42,704 bases of DNA, from contig CAZIRA010000010.1 of NCBI GenBank assembly GCA_964541615.1, forward strand, positions 1-42,704. The letters are read 5' to 3'. Of the stretch, positions 26,681 through 35,995 are shown in pieces. The stretch is from UPXZ01 sp964541615 (GTDB lineage: Bacteria > Bacteroidota > Bacteroidia > Bacteroidales > Paludibacteraceae). Below the pieces are notes generated by a model. That model was not told where the DNA came from and searched no databases. It worked only from the letters and a program-made list of their open reading frames with translations. Both the position numbers and the translations under genes were made by a program. The first letter of the stretch is position 1. Every line of letters begins with the position of its first letter.

Positions 26681-27493
26681 TTACAACTCCGCCACCAATT
26701 CTTTCATAATCTGAGTCATAAGCGGTTGCGCCTTGTTACCGATTTCCTGAACTTCTTCGTGCGTAACCTCCACAATTTTTCCTTCTACGCCAAGGTCAGT
26801 AATAATCGACATCCCAAACACGTTCATTCCGGCATGATTGGCAACGATTACCTCGGGCACCGTACTCATCCCTACGGCATCGCCACCGATGATGCGGAAA
26901 TATTTGTATTCAGACGGAGTTTCAAAAGTGGGTCCGGAAGTGCCTACATATACGCCTTCCACCACTTTGATGCTGTTTCTTTTAGCAATTTCTTTTGCTT
27001 TCGCAATGAGATTTTTGGAGTAAGCCTCACTCATATCCGGGAAGCGTGTACCGAGTTCGTTGAAGTTTTTTCCGCGCAGCGGATGCTCCGGAAATACGTT
27101 GATGTGGTCGGTAATAATCATCAAATCACCTATTTCGAAATCGGGATTCATACCGCCCGACGCATTGGAAACAAGCAGATTCTCAATTCCGAGCGCTTTC
27201 ATCACGCGTACAGGAAATGTAACCTGTTTCATATCGTATCCTTCGTAATAATGAAACCGTCCCTGCATGGCAAGCACATCCACATTGCCCAGTTTGCCGA
27301 AAATCAGCTTGCCGCTGTGCCCTTCCACGGTTGAAACCGGGAAATTCGGAATTGTATCGTATGGGATCTCCAGTTTTTCTGTGATTTGCGTTACTAAATT
27401 TCCTAATCCTGTACCGAGGATAATTCCCGTTTTGGGATGAACCTGAACTTTTGATTGGATAAAATCAGCTGTTTGTTGAATTTTTTCTAACAT
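26681..27493 (-). CDS. punA: Purine nucleoside phosphorylase
   Basis: 270 residues, trimeric PNP type. It splits inosine and guanosine with phosphate in purine salvage. Family motifs are GIILGTGLG (phosphate site), FPVSTVEGHSGKL, LAMQGRFHYYEGY, NASGGMNPDFEIGDLMII and GVYVGTSGPTFETPSEY. The start overlaps lpxK by 29 bp, which fits the lpxK-punA pairing often seen in Bacteroidetes. Confidence 0.95.
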   Translation of the reverse strand: MLEKIQQTADFIQSKVQVHPKTGIILGTGLGNLVTQITEKLEIPYDTIPNFPVSTVEGHSGKLIFGKLGNVDVLAMQGRFHYYEGYDMKQVTFPVRVMKALGIENLLVSNASGGMNPDFEIGDLMIITDHINVFPEHPLRGKNFNELGTRFPDMSEAYSKNLIAKAKEIAKRNSIKVVEGVYVGTSGPTFETPSEYKYFRIIGGDAVGMSTVPEVIVANHAGMNVFGMSIITDLGVEGKIVEVTHEEVQEIGNKAQPLMTQIMKELVAEL

Positions 27494-28532
27494 AGTCGTA
27501 TATTTTTTTAGTTAATTTTTCTTCTTCGCCCAAAAGTATCTTTACTTCTAACGGCAGCGCAAAAATATTGTTCTTAATTTGCTCCGAAATAAATGGGTTT
27601 GACTTCAATCTCGCAGCATCTTTTTCTGTTGTCACAATGATTTTTTCGCCTTCGGTATCGTTGAATTTTCGCTCAATTTCCTCCAAATCATTTTTCGTAA
27701 AGTCGTAGTGATCGGGAAAATTGAATTTTACTGTTCTTTCGGTCACTGTTTCCATGTAGCGGTGCATCGGCTCCGGATTTTCAATTCCGGTTACTATAAA
27801 AACGGTCGTTGTCCGATTTATTTCAGGCGCTTCAATATTTTTTTCAAAAACAGGGTAAATTTTCCCATAATCAAAAGTGGAAAAATAGAGTTCCTGCTCG
27901 GGAAGCAGGTTCAGTTTTTTATGAAAAATTTTCTTGTCAAGCACCGCGTCCTTCGGGCATTTGGAGACAATAACGATGTCAGCCCGCTTGCTGTTGCGCG
28001 CATATTCCCGCAAAGTGCCGTAGGGAAGCATGCTGTCTTCCGTAAAAAGAAGTCGGAAATCGGTCAGCAGTATGCTCAAACCTGCCTGGATATGCCTGTG
28101 CTGAAACGAATCGTCCAGTAAAATCACCTCCGTTTTGGGAAATCGATGCAGCAATTCCTTCGCTCCATGCACCCGTTTTTCATCCACAGCCACTACCGTT
28201 TGGGGAAATTTACAGAAAATCTGATACGGTTCATCGCCAATCTGCCCGGCATCCGGATTTTGATCCGCCAGCAAAAAACCTTTGGTCGATCTTTTGTAGC
28301 CGCGGCTCAAAACGGCAGTCTTAAAATCAGGACTTAAAATTTTCAATAAAAACTCTGTGTGGGGCGTTTTTCCCGTACCGCCTGCAGCCAGATTTCCCAC
28401 TCCGATTATTGGCACTACGAAACCGACGGAAGGCAGCAGTTTCGTGTCAAAAAGAAAGTTACGCACCGCTGTAACACCGCCGTAAAGGAGGGAAAGCAGA
28501 TAAAAAAGAATATTTTTTCGCGGTTTTGGCAT
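27465..28532 (-). CDS. lpxK: Tetraacyldisaccharide 4'-kinase
   Basis: About 355 residues. It phosphorylates lipid A precursor at the inner membrane. An N-terminal membrane helix (FYLLSLLYGGVTAV) precedes the P-loop GNLAAGGTGKTPHTEFLL, and the second motif VILLDDSFQHRHI is the LpxK signature. A GTG start at 28541 is open, but the ATG at 28532 (MPKPRK) is preferred. A -7 box TATCTTTG lies on the minus strand at 28541-28548, so the mRNA may begin almost at this ATG. It is cotranscribed with punA. Confidence 0.93.
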   Translation of the reverse strand: MPKPRKNILFYLLSLLYGGVTAVRNFLFDTKLLPSVGFVVPIIGVGNLAAGGTGKTPHTEFLLKILSPDFKTAVLSRGYKRSTKGFLLADQNPDAGQIGDEPYQIFCKFPQTVVAVDEKRVHGAKELLHRFPKTEVILLDDSFQHRHIQAGLSILLTDFRLLFTEDSMLPYGTLREYARNSKRADIVIVSKCPKDAVLDKKIFHKKLNLLPEQELYFSTFDYGKIYPVFEKNIEAPEINRTTTVFIVTGIENPEPMHRYMETVTERTVKFNFPDHYDFTKNDLEEIERKFNDTEGEKIIVTTEKDAARLKSNPFISEQIKNNIFALPLEVKILLGEEEKLTKKIYDYVRKNSTNS

Positions 28533-28774
28533 AAGAATCACAAAGATAAAAAATGTTTTTTGAAAAATATCATCTAAGCCTTTTTGATTGAAGATCCTGT
28601 GAAATGGATGACGGATGACGGAAGTCCGGAACTTACCAGGGATTTCCCGTAATTTTTAAATTGCGAAGATGATTTTAAGAACAAAAGTTACCTCATAAAT
28701 TGAAATCCATACATTTGCAGAGAAGTGCTTTTCTTTCAAAAACGTTATTTTTCCTCAAAACTAAATTCTATTAA

Positions 28775-28804
28775 TTGAATAAACCGATAAATTAATTATT
28801 TTTG
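28775..28804 (+). promoter_or_regulatory. Promoter before the PASTA protein gene
   Basis: TTG (28775-28777), 19 nt, then TATTTTTG (28797-28804), matching the Bacteroidetes pattern. It lies about 50 bp before the start codon and in the 321-bp gene-free gap between the divergent lpxK and PASTA genes. The rest of that gap shows only a tandem GATGACG pair (about 28608-28621). Confidence 0.7.
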
Positions 28805-28853
28805 CACTTTGTGAACTCTGGCAGAGTTTCACAACATCTGACAAAGACTTTTT

Positions 28854-29717
28854 ATGGAAAAGAAAGATAATTTTTGGAACGGTTCACTTTTCGGCCTTGC
28901 CGCAAAGAACATCATCAAAGCCGGCATCATCATTTTTGTGCTGGTGGGAGCAATGCTGATTTTCCTGAACTTTTACACCAAACACGGGCAAAGCGAAATA
29001 GTGCCGAGCCTGAAAGGTTTTACCCTCGAAGAAGCGGCTGACATGCTCGACAGACATAATTTGAGGTTTGAAATCATCGACTCGACTTATGTCCGCGAAA
29101 AAAAACTGGGTACAATAATAGAGCAAAATCCGGCACCTAACACCACCGTAAAGCCCGGGCGTTCCATCTACCTCATCATCAATTCAAAAGCTGTAAGGCA
29201 GATTCCACTGCCCGACCTTCGTGATGTGTCTCTCCGCCAGGCAGAAGCCATGGCAAAATCCATCGGGATCAACGTTGCCGGTATTGAGTATGCCTCTTCG
29301 GAATATAAAGACCTGGTTTTGAATGTAAAATACAAAGGAAATTCACTCCTGCCTGGCTCCAGAGTACCTGAAGGCAGCTCCATTGTTCTGGTGGTCGGCG
29401 ACGGAATCGGACAGCTATCAAGCGGCGTGGTTCCTTCCCTGTCAGGAATGGATTTGGTAACGGCATCAAGACTCCTTTCTTCGGCTTCGCTGATTTTGGG
29501 TGGCATTATTTACGATGTACCACCAGCAGGCGATGAAGACAGCTACATCATTTACAGCCAAAAACCCAGCGCCGGAGATTCTATTTCAGAAGGAACAGTC
29601 GTGGATGTGTGGTTGAGCAAAAATCCGGTGCAGGCAAAAGAAGAATTTGTTCAGCCCCGACAACCCAAAAAAGAACAGAAAAAAGAAAAAGTGGAAGATA
29701 TTGAAGAATTCTTTTAG
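28854..29717 (+). CDS. Membrane-anchored protein with three PASTA domains
   Basis: 287 residues. A short cytosolic start is followed by one membrane helix (about 22-41, IIKAGIIIFVLVGAMLIFLN) and then three PASTA domains (about 47-112, 115-185, 190-258). PASTA domains bind peptidoglycan or muropeptides in the periplasm. The Lys/Glu-rich tail ends at IEEFF. There is no kinase or transpeptidase domain. The pairing with rluD is common in Bacteroidales, usually with ddl close by. Confidence 0.88.
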   Translation: MEKKDNFWNGSLFGLAAKNIIKAGIIIFVLVGAMLIFLNFYTKHGQSEIVPSLKGFTLEEAADMLDRHNLRFEIIDSTYVREKKLGTIIEQNPAPNTTVKPGRSIYLIINSKAVRQIPLPDLRDVSLRQAEAMAKSIGINVAGIEYASSEYKDLVLNVKYKGNSLLPGSRVPEGSSIVLVVGDGIGQLSSGVVPSLSGMDLVTASRLLSSASLILGGIIYDVPPAGDEDSYIIYSQKPSAGDSISEGTVVDVWLSKNPVQAKEEFVQPRQPKKEQKKEKVEDIEEFF

Positions 29718-29838
29718 GAACAACCACAACTTAAAAAAACCTGACAACAAATCTTTGTAAATTTACTGATACCAAAATAATTTATTTTTTACATTAATCA
29801 CTGAATAGAAAAGAGTTATTTTAAAGACTTAGAGGAAA

Positions 29839-30924
29839 ATGAGTGAGGAAAAACTCGATACTATCAATGAATTTGAGACAGATGACTCGGACGAGGTACA
29901 GAATCTTTACGAACATTATCGGTTTGAAGTCGATAAAGGGCAGTCGCTCCTGCGGATTGACAAATACCTGACCAACATCATGGCTGGTGTGTCGCGCAAC
30001 CGTATTCAGGATGCTGCCGATGCCGCTCAGATTCTTGTGAACGGCAAATCCGTAAAATCCAACTACAAAGTTAAGCCGAAAGATACCATCACCATTGTTC
30101 TTGCCTATCCTCCCAGTGAGTTCAACATTATTCCACAGGATATTCCCATCAAAATTACCTACGAAGATGAGCATATTATTTTGGTAAACAAACAGCCCGG
30201 ACTGGTTGTACACCCCGGATTTGGGAATTTTGAAGGAACGCTGCTTCACGCCGTTGCTTATCACCTGAAAGATGTACCGGGATTTGATGCCAACGATTCA
30301 AAAGTAGGGTTGGTGCATCGGATTGATAAGGATACATCGGGATTGGTGCTGCTGGCTAAAACGCCCGAGGCCAAGACAAATCTTGGAAAACAATTTTTTG
30401 ACAAAACAACAGACAGAACCTACAATGCGCTGGTGTGGGGAAATGTAAAGGAAGATTCGGGTACCATCGAAGGTGCACTGGCTCGTGATCCCCGCGACCG
30501 GATGCTGTTCACCGTATTTCCCGAAGGGGAAAATCCACTGGCAAAACATGCTGTCACTCATTACAAAGTCATCGAAAGGCTGGGATACGTTACGCTGGTG
30601 GAGTGCAGGCTCGAAACGGGGCGAACGCATCAGATACGCGTGCACATGAAGCACATCGGGCACACGCTCTTCAACGATGTCCGATACGGAGGCAACGAGA
30701 TACTGAAAGGCAACCGAACCGCCAACTACCAGCAGTTTGTGAAAAATTGCTTCGAAATCTGTCCGCGTCAGGCATTGCATGCCCGTACACTGGGCTTCAC
30801 TCACCCCACCACGGGGCGGTATATGAACTTTGACAGCGAACTGCCCGACGACATGAAGCATCTGATAGAAAAATGGAGAAGATTTGCGGGAATCACCGGA
30901 AAAACCGACATCGGAAAAAACTGA
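29839..30924 (+). CDS. rluD: RluD-type 23S rRNA pseudouridine synthase
   Basis: 361 residues. An S4 RNA-binding domain (about 35-95) is followed by the RluA/RluD catalytic domain with HRIDKDTSG (160-168); D163 is the expected catalytic Asp. It turns uridines in large-subunit rRNA into pseudouridine. The later ETGRTHQIRVHM motif also fits. A roughly 120-bp gap separates it from the PASTA gene. Confidence 0.93.
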   Translation: MSEEKLDTINEFETDDSDEVQNLYEHYRFEVDKGQSLLRIDKYLTNIMAGVSRNRIQDAADAAQILVNGKSVKSNYKVKPKDTITIVLAYPPSEFNIIPQDIPIKITYEDEHIILVNKQPGLVVHPGFGNFEGTLLHAVAYHLKDVPGFDANDSKVGLVHRIDKDTSGLVLLAKTPEAKTNLGKQFFDKTTDRTYNALVWGNVKEDSGTIEGALARDPRDRMLFTVFPEGENPLAKHAVTHYKVIERLGYVTLVECRLETGRTHQIRVHMKHIGHTLFNDVRYGGNEILKGNRTANYQQFVKNCFEICPRQALHARTLGFTHPTTGRYMNFDSELPDDMKHLIEKWRRFAGITGKTDIGKN

Positions 30925-30945
30925 AAAAAATCATTTTCTGAATCG

Positions 30946-30976
30946 TTGTTTTTAGAACAATTTTGTCTTATCTTTG
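30946..30976 (+). promoter_or_regulatory. Promoter of the carotenoid operon
   Basis: TTG (30946-30948), 20 nt, then TATCTTTG (30969-30976). It sits before the crtB ATG at 31030 and shows that an in-frame start codon at 30946 is inside the promoter and is not the true start. Confidence 0.75.
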
Positions 30977-31029
30977 TTCATATTAGTACACATATAATCT
31001 ATTTTACAATCATTTTTTACAGAAAATCC

Positions 31030-31890
31030 ATGAAACAGTCATCAGGCAATTCTTTGGAGCTGTACAACGAGTTATCGTATGAGCTTAGCCGGGAAATTAC
31101 CAGAAAGTACAGCACCTCGTTTCACTCGGCTACCACACTTTTCGGGAAAGAAACCCGCCGTGCCATCCAGAGTATATACGGTTTTGTACGTCTGGCTGAT
31201 GAAATTGTGGATACATTTCATGATACCGACAAGCAGTATTTACTTGATAAATTTGAAGCGGATTACTACGATGCCTACAAGCAGGGAATCAGCCTGAATC
31301 CGCTGCTCCACTCCTTTCAGTCCACCGTAAAGAAATATGGCATCAACGATGAATTCATTCAGGATTTCCTCTTGAGCATGAAAGCCGACATTGAGAAAAA
31401 GGAATACAAAAGCAAATCGGAAATGAACGATTACATCTACGGGTCGGCCGATGTGGTGGGTCTGATGTGCCTGAAAGTATTCTGCAACGGCAATGCACAG
31501 TTGTTCCAGTCGCTGCTCATTCCGGCCATGCGGCTGGGTTCTGCATTTCAGAAAGTGAATTTCCTGCGTGACCTCAGAGAAGATCTCGAAACCCTCGGGC
31601 GGTCGTATTTTCCGGAAGTTTCACTGAACAAACCCGACGAAAAGACCAAAGCCATACTGGTGGAGGACATCGAAAAAGACTTTGCGACCGCCCTGGAGGG
31701 TATCCGCAAATTGCCCGATGACTCGCGCCTGGCTGTGATGGTAGCCTACAGGTACTACACCCGGCTACTGAAAAATATCAAAAAAACACCCGCTCAGGAA
31801 CTCATGAAACGTCGTATCCGCGTATCCGACAGCAAGAAAGTGATGCTCCTCGTTACCTCGGTCATCAAACACAAATTAAACCTGGAATAA
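31030..31890 (+). CDS. crtB: Phytoene synthase
   Basis: 286 residues from the ATG at 31030. It joins two GGPP molecules to phytoene, the first carotenoid-specific step. The two Asp-rich motifs of trans-isoprenyl synthases are visible: DEIVD (57-61) and, later, FLRDLREDLETLGRSYFP. The start at 31030 is chosen because the upstream in-frame start overlaps the promoter and adds no family sequence. First gene of the operon; its stop overlaps idi by 1 bp. Confidence 0.93.
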   Translation: MKQSSGNSLELYNELSYELSREITRKYSTSFHSATTLFGKETRRAIQSIYGFVRLADEIVDTFHDTDKQYLLDKFEADYYDAYKQGISLNPLLHSFQSTVKKYGINDEFIQDFLLSMKADIEKKEYKSKSEMNDYIYGSADVVGLMCLKVFCNGNAQLFQSLLIPAMRLGSAFQKVNFLRDLREDLETLGRSYFPEVSLNKPDEKTKAILVEDIEKDFATALEGIRKLPDDSRLAVMVAYRYYTRLLKNIKKTPAQELMKRRIRVSDSKKVMLLVTSVIKHKLNLE

Positions 31891-32432
31891 TGGAAAGAGA
31901 AAACATGGTGCAACTCGTTGACGAGCAAGACAATCCCACGGGACTGATGGAAAAAATGGCCGCACATCGCGACCCTCATCTGCACAGGGCTATTTCTGTT
32001 TTCATTCTGAATAGCAGCGGCGAATGGCTCCTGCATCAGCGTTCGTCTCACAAGTATCACTCGCGTGAACTTTGGAGCAATGCCTGCTGCACCCATCCGT
32101 ATGAGGGCGAAAGCTATCCGGAAGCTGCCGCCAGACGTCTGCAGCACGAAATGGGAATGAACTGCCCGCTTACTCCGATGTTCAGTTTCATCTACAAAGC
32201 CCAGATAGACGACGAACTGACTGAATATGAATACGATCAGGTGTTTGCAGCCGTCACAGACGACCTCCCTCAGCTCAACGAAGAGGAGGTAAAAGACTGG
32301 AAGTACATCCGTTTCGACGATTTGAAGCTGGATGTGGAAAATCACCCGGAAAAATACTCTGCATGGTTCAAAATCATATATCTGAGGGTTCACAGTGAAT
32401 TAAACGGACTAATTTTTCCTAAAAATACATAG
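31890..32432 (+). CDS. idi: Isopentenyl-diphosphate isomerase, type 1
   Basis: 180 residues with a Nudix fold. It interconverts IPP and DMAPP and so feeds prenyl chain synthesis. The active-site Cys is in WSNACCTHP, and the Glu-rich EYEYDQVF supplies the acid/metal part. The TAATG junction with crtB means coupled translation. A second ATG five codons in (31905) is also possible. Confidence 0.95.
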   Translation: MERENMVQLVDEQDNPTGLMEKMAAHRDPHLHRAISVFILNSSGEWLLHQRSSHKYHSRELWSNACCTHPYEGESYPEAAARRLQHEMGMNCPLTPMFSFIYKAQIDDELTEYEYDQVFAAVTDDLPQLNEEEVKDWKYIRFDDLKLDVENHPEKYSAWFKIIYLRVHSELNGLIFPKNT

Positions 32433-32434
32433 CT

Positions 32435-32920
32435 ATGGTACTTAATATTCTTATGCTGCTCATCGGTTTCTCGATGATGGAATTTGTGGCCTGGTCCAAT
32501 CATAAGTATGTGATGCACGGTTTTCTGTGGCGCTGGCACAAAGATCACCATGTGCGCGACCGGCAAAAGGTTACCCAATCCGAGCTGGCAAAAACCGAAG
32601 CCAACCGCTTCGAGAAAAACGACCTGTTTTTCATTGTTTACGCCACTCCGGCTATTGTACTTATGGTCATCGGCATTGCACTGCAGTTGATGCCTGCGCT
32701 GTTTCTGAGCATCGGAATCACCCTGTACGGAATGATTTATTTTCTTATTCATGATGTGGCTATTCATCAGCGCCTGAACATCCCTTTTCTTATACACTCC
32801 AGAAATAAATACCTGCAAGCCATTATCCGGGCTCACGTAGCACATCACCGACCAAAAAAGAAAACCGATTTTTACAACTACGGATTGCTCATCTTTCCGA
32901 AAAAATTCTGGAACGAATAA
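32435..32920 (+). CDS. crtZ: Beta-carotene hydroxylase, CrtZ type
   Basis: 161 residues, membrane protein. The four His motifs of the di-iron fatty-acid-hydroxylase superfamily are present: HKYVMH, HKDHH, HDVAIHQR and HVAHH. It puts a 3-hydroxyl group on the beta ring. It lies 2 bp after idi and 3 bp before the cyclase gene. Confidence 0.94.
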   Translation: MVLNILMLLIGFSMMEFVAWSNHKYVMHGFLWRWHKDHHVRDRQKVTQSELAKTEANRFEKNDLFFIVYATPAIVLMVIGIALQLMPALFLSIGITLYGMIYFLIHDVAIHQRLNIPFLIHSRNKYLQAIIRAHVAHHRPKKKTDFYNYGLLIFPKKFWNE

Positions 32921-32923
32921 GCT

Positions 32924-33613
32924 ATGGGATTCTATCTGACAATATTGCTGCTCTCGTTTTCCATTCCTTTTCTGCTCAGTTTTGACCGGAAACTGCACTT
33001 CTTCACGCAGTGGAAACAGGCCATACCTGCCATTCTGATAGTTGCAGTGGCTTTTATCCTGATGGATATGCTCTACACACATCTGGGAGTTTGGGGTTTT
33101 AATCCGGATTATTATTTGGGCTTCCAGATTTTCAATTTACCACTGGAGGAGGTATTATTCTTTATCCTGATACCCTATGCCTGCGTTTTTTTGCACGAAG
33201 TGCTGAAGCTTTATTTCCCGAAAATTCATTTGAGAAAAAAACTCAGCAACCGGGTATCCGTCATTCTGCTGGTTATCAGCATTATCCTGCTGGTGTTCGC
33301 TTTTCCTAAACTCTATTCGGTTTACAGCCTCGGGCTGGTGGTGGTGGCTGCGTTGCTGGCCCTATTTCTCGACAAAGAAAACGAAATGGGCTACTTTTAT
33401 TTCAGTTTTTTGGTAATGCTTATCCCGTTTGTGATAGTCAACGGCTTCCTGACTGGATCATTTGCCGGCAACGAAGTGGTGTGGTATGATAATTCCGAAA
33501 ACTCCTCGCTGCGGCTGCTCACCATTCCGGTGGAAGATTTCGGATACGGATTCGGGATGTTGTATTTTGTAGTATGGATTAAAAAACGGTTGGAAATTGG
33601 AAAAATCTGGTAA
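32924..33613 (+). CDS. crtY: Lycopene cyclase, fused CrtYc-CrtYd type
   Basis: 229 residues, about six to seven membrane segments. Two copies of the CrtYc/CrtYd half-domain are seen in one protein: PLEEVLFFILIPYACVF in the first and PVEDFGYGFGMLYFVVW in the second, each with the conserved Pro and acidic residues. It closes beta rings on lycopene or related chains. It overlaps the next gene by 17 bp. Confidence 0.9.
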   Translation: MGFYLTILLLSFSIPFLLSFDRKLHFFTQWKQAIPAILIVAVAFILMDMLYTHLGVWGFNPDYYLGFQIFNLPLEEVLFFILIPYACVFLHEVLKLYFPKIHLRKKLSNRVSVILLVISIILLVFAFPKLYSVYSLGLVVVAALLALFLDKENEMGYFYFSFLVMLIPFVIVNGFLTGSFAGNEVVWYDNSENSSLRLLTIPVEDFGYGFGMLYFVVWIKKRLEIGKIW

Positions 33614-34244
33614 ATATTCGATTCGGGATTGGGTGGTAACAGGTGCTCTGGTCATTTTCTACACGGTAGGATTTATCGGTTTCGAGCTGCCGCTGTCTCA
33701 TTCGCTTTTTGTGAAACTCACACCGCTGGCGCTAATGCTTTCCGTTTTGGTGCTGATTAAATACGACAAGGGTGAGGCATGCAGAAAAATGTTGCTGTAT
33801 CTTGCGTTTGTTTTTGCCGGAGGATTTTTTATCGAGGTAGTTGGTGTAAACACCGGGCTTATTTTTGGTCATTACAACTATGGTGAAGGTCTGAGTATCA
33901 AACTGTTTGATACACCGCTGATGATCGGGCTCAACTGGGCTTTGATGGTTTATCTTTCAGCGGCAGTGGTCTGGTCGTTTCGCCGCAATTTTCTATTCCA
34001 GGTGCTGCTTTCTTCCGCCATTATGGTGGCCTACGATGTAATCATGGAGCAGGTAGCTCCCAAAATGGACATGTGGAACTGGGCGGGTGAGACCATTCCC
34101 CTGCAGAATTACCTGCTTTGGGCAACCATTGCAGTCGTATTTCATGCTGTCAGGTATTTCATTCGGCTGGAAGTGAAAAACAGGATGGCGTTGCCTATTC
34201 TGATAATCCAAAGTATATTTTTTCTGTTAATCTGGCTGATATAA
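33597..34244 (+). CDS. cruF: CruF-like carotenoid 1',2'-hydratase
   Basis: 215 residues, polytopic membrane protein of the family that includes bisanhydrobacterioruberin hydratase and CruF. The signature is FFIEVVGVNTGLIFGHYNYG (about 83-102), then TPLMIGLNWALM. Known members add water to the open end of a carotenoid. Together with the cyclase, this points to a carotenoid with one ring and one hydroxylated open end. Confidence 0.85.
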   Translation: MEKSGKYSIRDWVVTGALVIFYTVGFIGFELPLSHSLFVKLTPLALMLSVLVLIKYDKGEACRKMLLYLAFVFAGGFFIEVVGVNTGLIFGHYNYGEGLSIKLFDTPLMIGLNWALMVYLSAAVVWSFRRNFLFQVLLSSAIMVAYDVIMEQVAPKMDMWNWAGETIPLQNYLLWATIAVVFHAVRYFIRLEVKNRMALPILIIQSIFFLLIWLI

Positions 34245-34245
34245 C

Positions 34246-34866
34246 ATGCTGAAATCCAGGCATCACTTCATAGTTTATCCGTTTTTTCAGCACTATACGC
34301 GGTATTTGCTCAGAACGCGGTATCATACGGTTTCCATCGAAAATCATTTCGCCGACAATGGAAACGCGGTGCTGCTGATAGGCAATCACGTGGGCTGGTG
34401 GGACGGATTCTGGGGCATGTATCTGAACCTGAAAGTACTGAAGCGCAAGTTTCACTTTATGATGCTGGAAGAGCAGCTGCTGAGGTATCGTTTTTTCAAC
34501 TATACGGGTGCATTTTCGGTGAATAAAGGAAGCCGGTCGGTGGTGGAAAGCATTCGTTACGCATCTGACCTGCTCAATGACAGCAAAAACATGCTTCTGA
34601 TGTATCCACAGGGAAGACTTCACTCGATGTACGAACATCATTTTCAGTTTGAAAAAGGGATAGAAAGGATGCTGAAAAACAGAGAACGAAAAGTTCAGGT
34701 GGTTTTTTCGGCCAACCTGGTGGATTGTTTTACCGAACCGAAACCTTCGCTGTCCATTTACACAGAAAATTATGAAGGAGCATGCACAGTAGAGGCTCTG
34801 GAGCACGCATACAACGATTTTTATGCTCGCTGTCTTGAAAAGCAACTTGCAAAAGCGGAAAAATAA
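34246..34866 (+). CDS. PlsC-like acyltransferase of the carotenoid operon (CruD-like role)
   Basis: 206 residues. The PlsC motif NHVGWWD holds the catalytic His and Asp with four residues between; later blocks are FSVNKGSR and YPQGRLHS (usually FPEGTRS). By place next to a glycosyltransferase and CruF it may put a fatty acid on the sugar of a carotenoid glycoside, as CruD does in green sulfur bacteria. It could also be an ordinary lysophosphatidate acyltransferase. Confidence 0.75.
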   Translation: MLKSRHHFIVYPFFQHYTRYLLRTRYHTVSIENHFADNGNAVLLIGNHVGWWDGFWGMYLNLKVLKRKFHFMMLEEQLLRYRFFNYTGAFSVNKGSRSVVESIRYASDLLNDSKNMLLMYPQGRLHSMYEHHFQFEKGIERMLKNRERKVQVVFSANLVDCFTEPKPSLSIYTENYEGACTVEALEHAYNDFYARCLEKQLAKAEK

Positions 34867-34894
34867 AGATTAAACAAAATATTATTCTCAAACA

Positions 34895-35995
34895 TTGATA
34901 TACATACTTTACATCCTGGTTGGTTTTGCTGCCGTACAATTTGTAGTGGCACTGTCGAATCTGCTTTTTCAGGAAAAACTTTCCGAAAAGGGATTGTCGC
35001 AGACCGGTGTGGAGAGAAATGACGTATCGGTCCTGATTCCGGTCCGAAACGAGGAAAAGAACATCGGCAGTCTGCTGAGTGATTTGTTGCAAGCAGGCGA
35101 CAATTTTCGGGAAATCATCGTGTTCGACGATGAATCGACCGACGGAACTGCCGAAGTTGTAAGCAAAATAGCTTCCGCCGACAGCAGGGTTCACCTGCTA
35201 ACGTCCGCCGGCCTGCCGGAAGGATGGCTGGGCAAAAACCACGCCTGCCACCGGCTGGCGCTGGAGGCTCGGGGAGAATTCTTTCTTTTTTTGGATGCCG
35301 ATGTGCGGATAAGTAAAGGGCTGATAGACAAAATGGTAAACTACGTGAAGAAAAAGAAACTGGATTTGCTAAGCATCTTTCCGACTCAGGAAATGACGGG
35401 CTGGCAGGAAAAAATCACGGTTCCGAACATGCACTACATTCTCCTCAGTCTGCTCCCGCTTACGCTGGTGCGGTTGGCCCCGTTTTCGTCGCTGGCAGCC
35501 GCCAACGGACAGTGCATGCTTTTTCGCTCCGAAACGTACAGAGAAATGATGCTTCACGAAAAATTCCGGAAAAGCAGAGCCGAAGACATAGAAATAGCCC
35601 GCTATCTGAAAACTCAGAAACATAAAGTGAGCTGCATCACCGGCGTGGCTGAAATTCAGTGCCGGATGTATCACAATCTGGGAGAAGCCGTTTCCGGTTT
35701 CGCGAAAAACGTGACGTTTTTTTTTGGAAATTCCTACGTTTTGGCGACACTTTTCTGGTTGGTTACCACACTGGGCATTCTGCCGGTACTCATAGCCGGA
35801 AGCACAAAAATACTGACGACCTATTTGCTACTGGTTGTGCTCACCCGCGTGTTTGTTTCACTGGCAGCAGGGCAGTCGGTTCTGCAGAATTTACTGCTGC
35901 TCATCCCGCAGCAATGGATGCTGGGAGCATTTATTTATCAGTCGGCAGTGAATAAAACAAAAAAACAGTTCAGATGGAAAGAGAGAACCATATAA
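34895..35995 (+). CDS. GT2 glycosyltransferase (CruC-like role)
   Basis: 366 residues from a TTG start; no ATG is available before the membrane helix at the front. The GT2 fold is seen: VSVLIPVRNEEKNIGSL, then FDDESTDGT, then FLDADVR (the DxD), and RAEDIEIARYLK. Two or three membrane helices close the protein. Its neighbours make it a likely carotenoid glycosyltransferase (CruC type). It overlaps the photolyase gene by 22 bp. Confidence 0.75.
   Translation: MIYILYILVGFAAVQFVVALSNLLFQEKLSEKGLSQTGVERNDVSVLIPVRNEEKNIGSLLSDLLQAGDNFREIIVFDDESTDGTAEVVSKIASADSRVHLLTSAGLPEGWLGKNHACHRLALEARGEFFLFLDADVRISKGLIDKMVNYVKKKKLDLLSIFPTQEMTGWQEKITVPNMHYILLSLLPLTLVRLAPFSSLAAANGQCMLFRSETYREMMLHEKFRKSRAEDIEIARYLKTQKHKVSCITGVAEIQCRMYHNLGEAVSGFAKNVTFFFGNSYVLATLFWLVTTLGILPVLIAGSTKILTTYLLLVVLTRVFVSLAAGQSVLQNLLLLIPQQWMLGAFIYQSAVNKTKKQFRWKERTI

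Noticed and set aside
30946..31029. Longer N-terminus for crtB
   Set aside because: The start lies inside the promoter, and the added residues do not match phytoene synthases.
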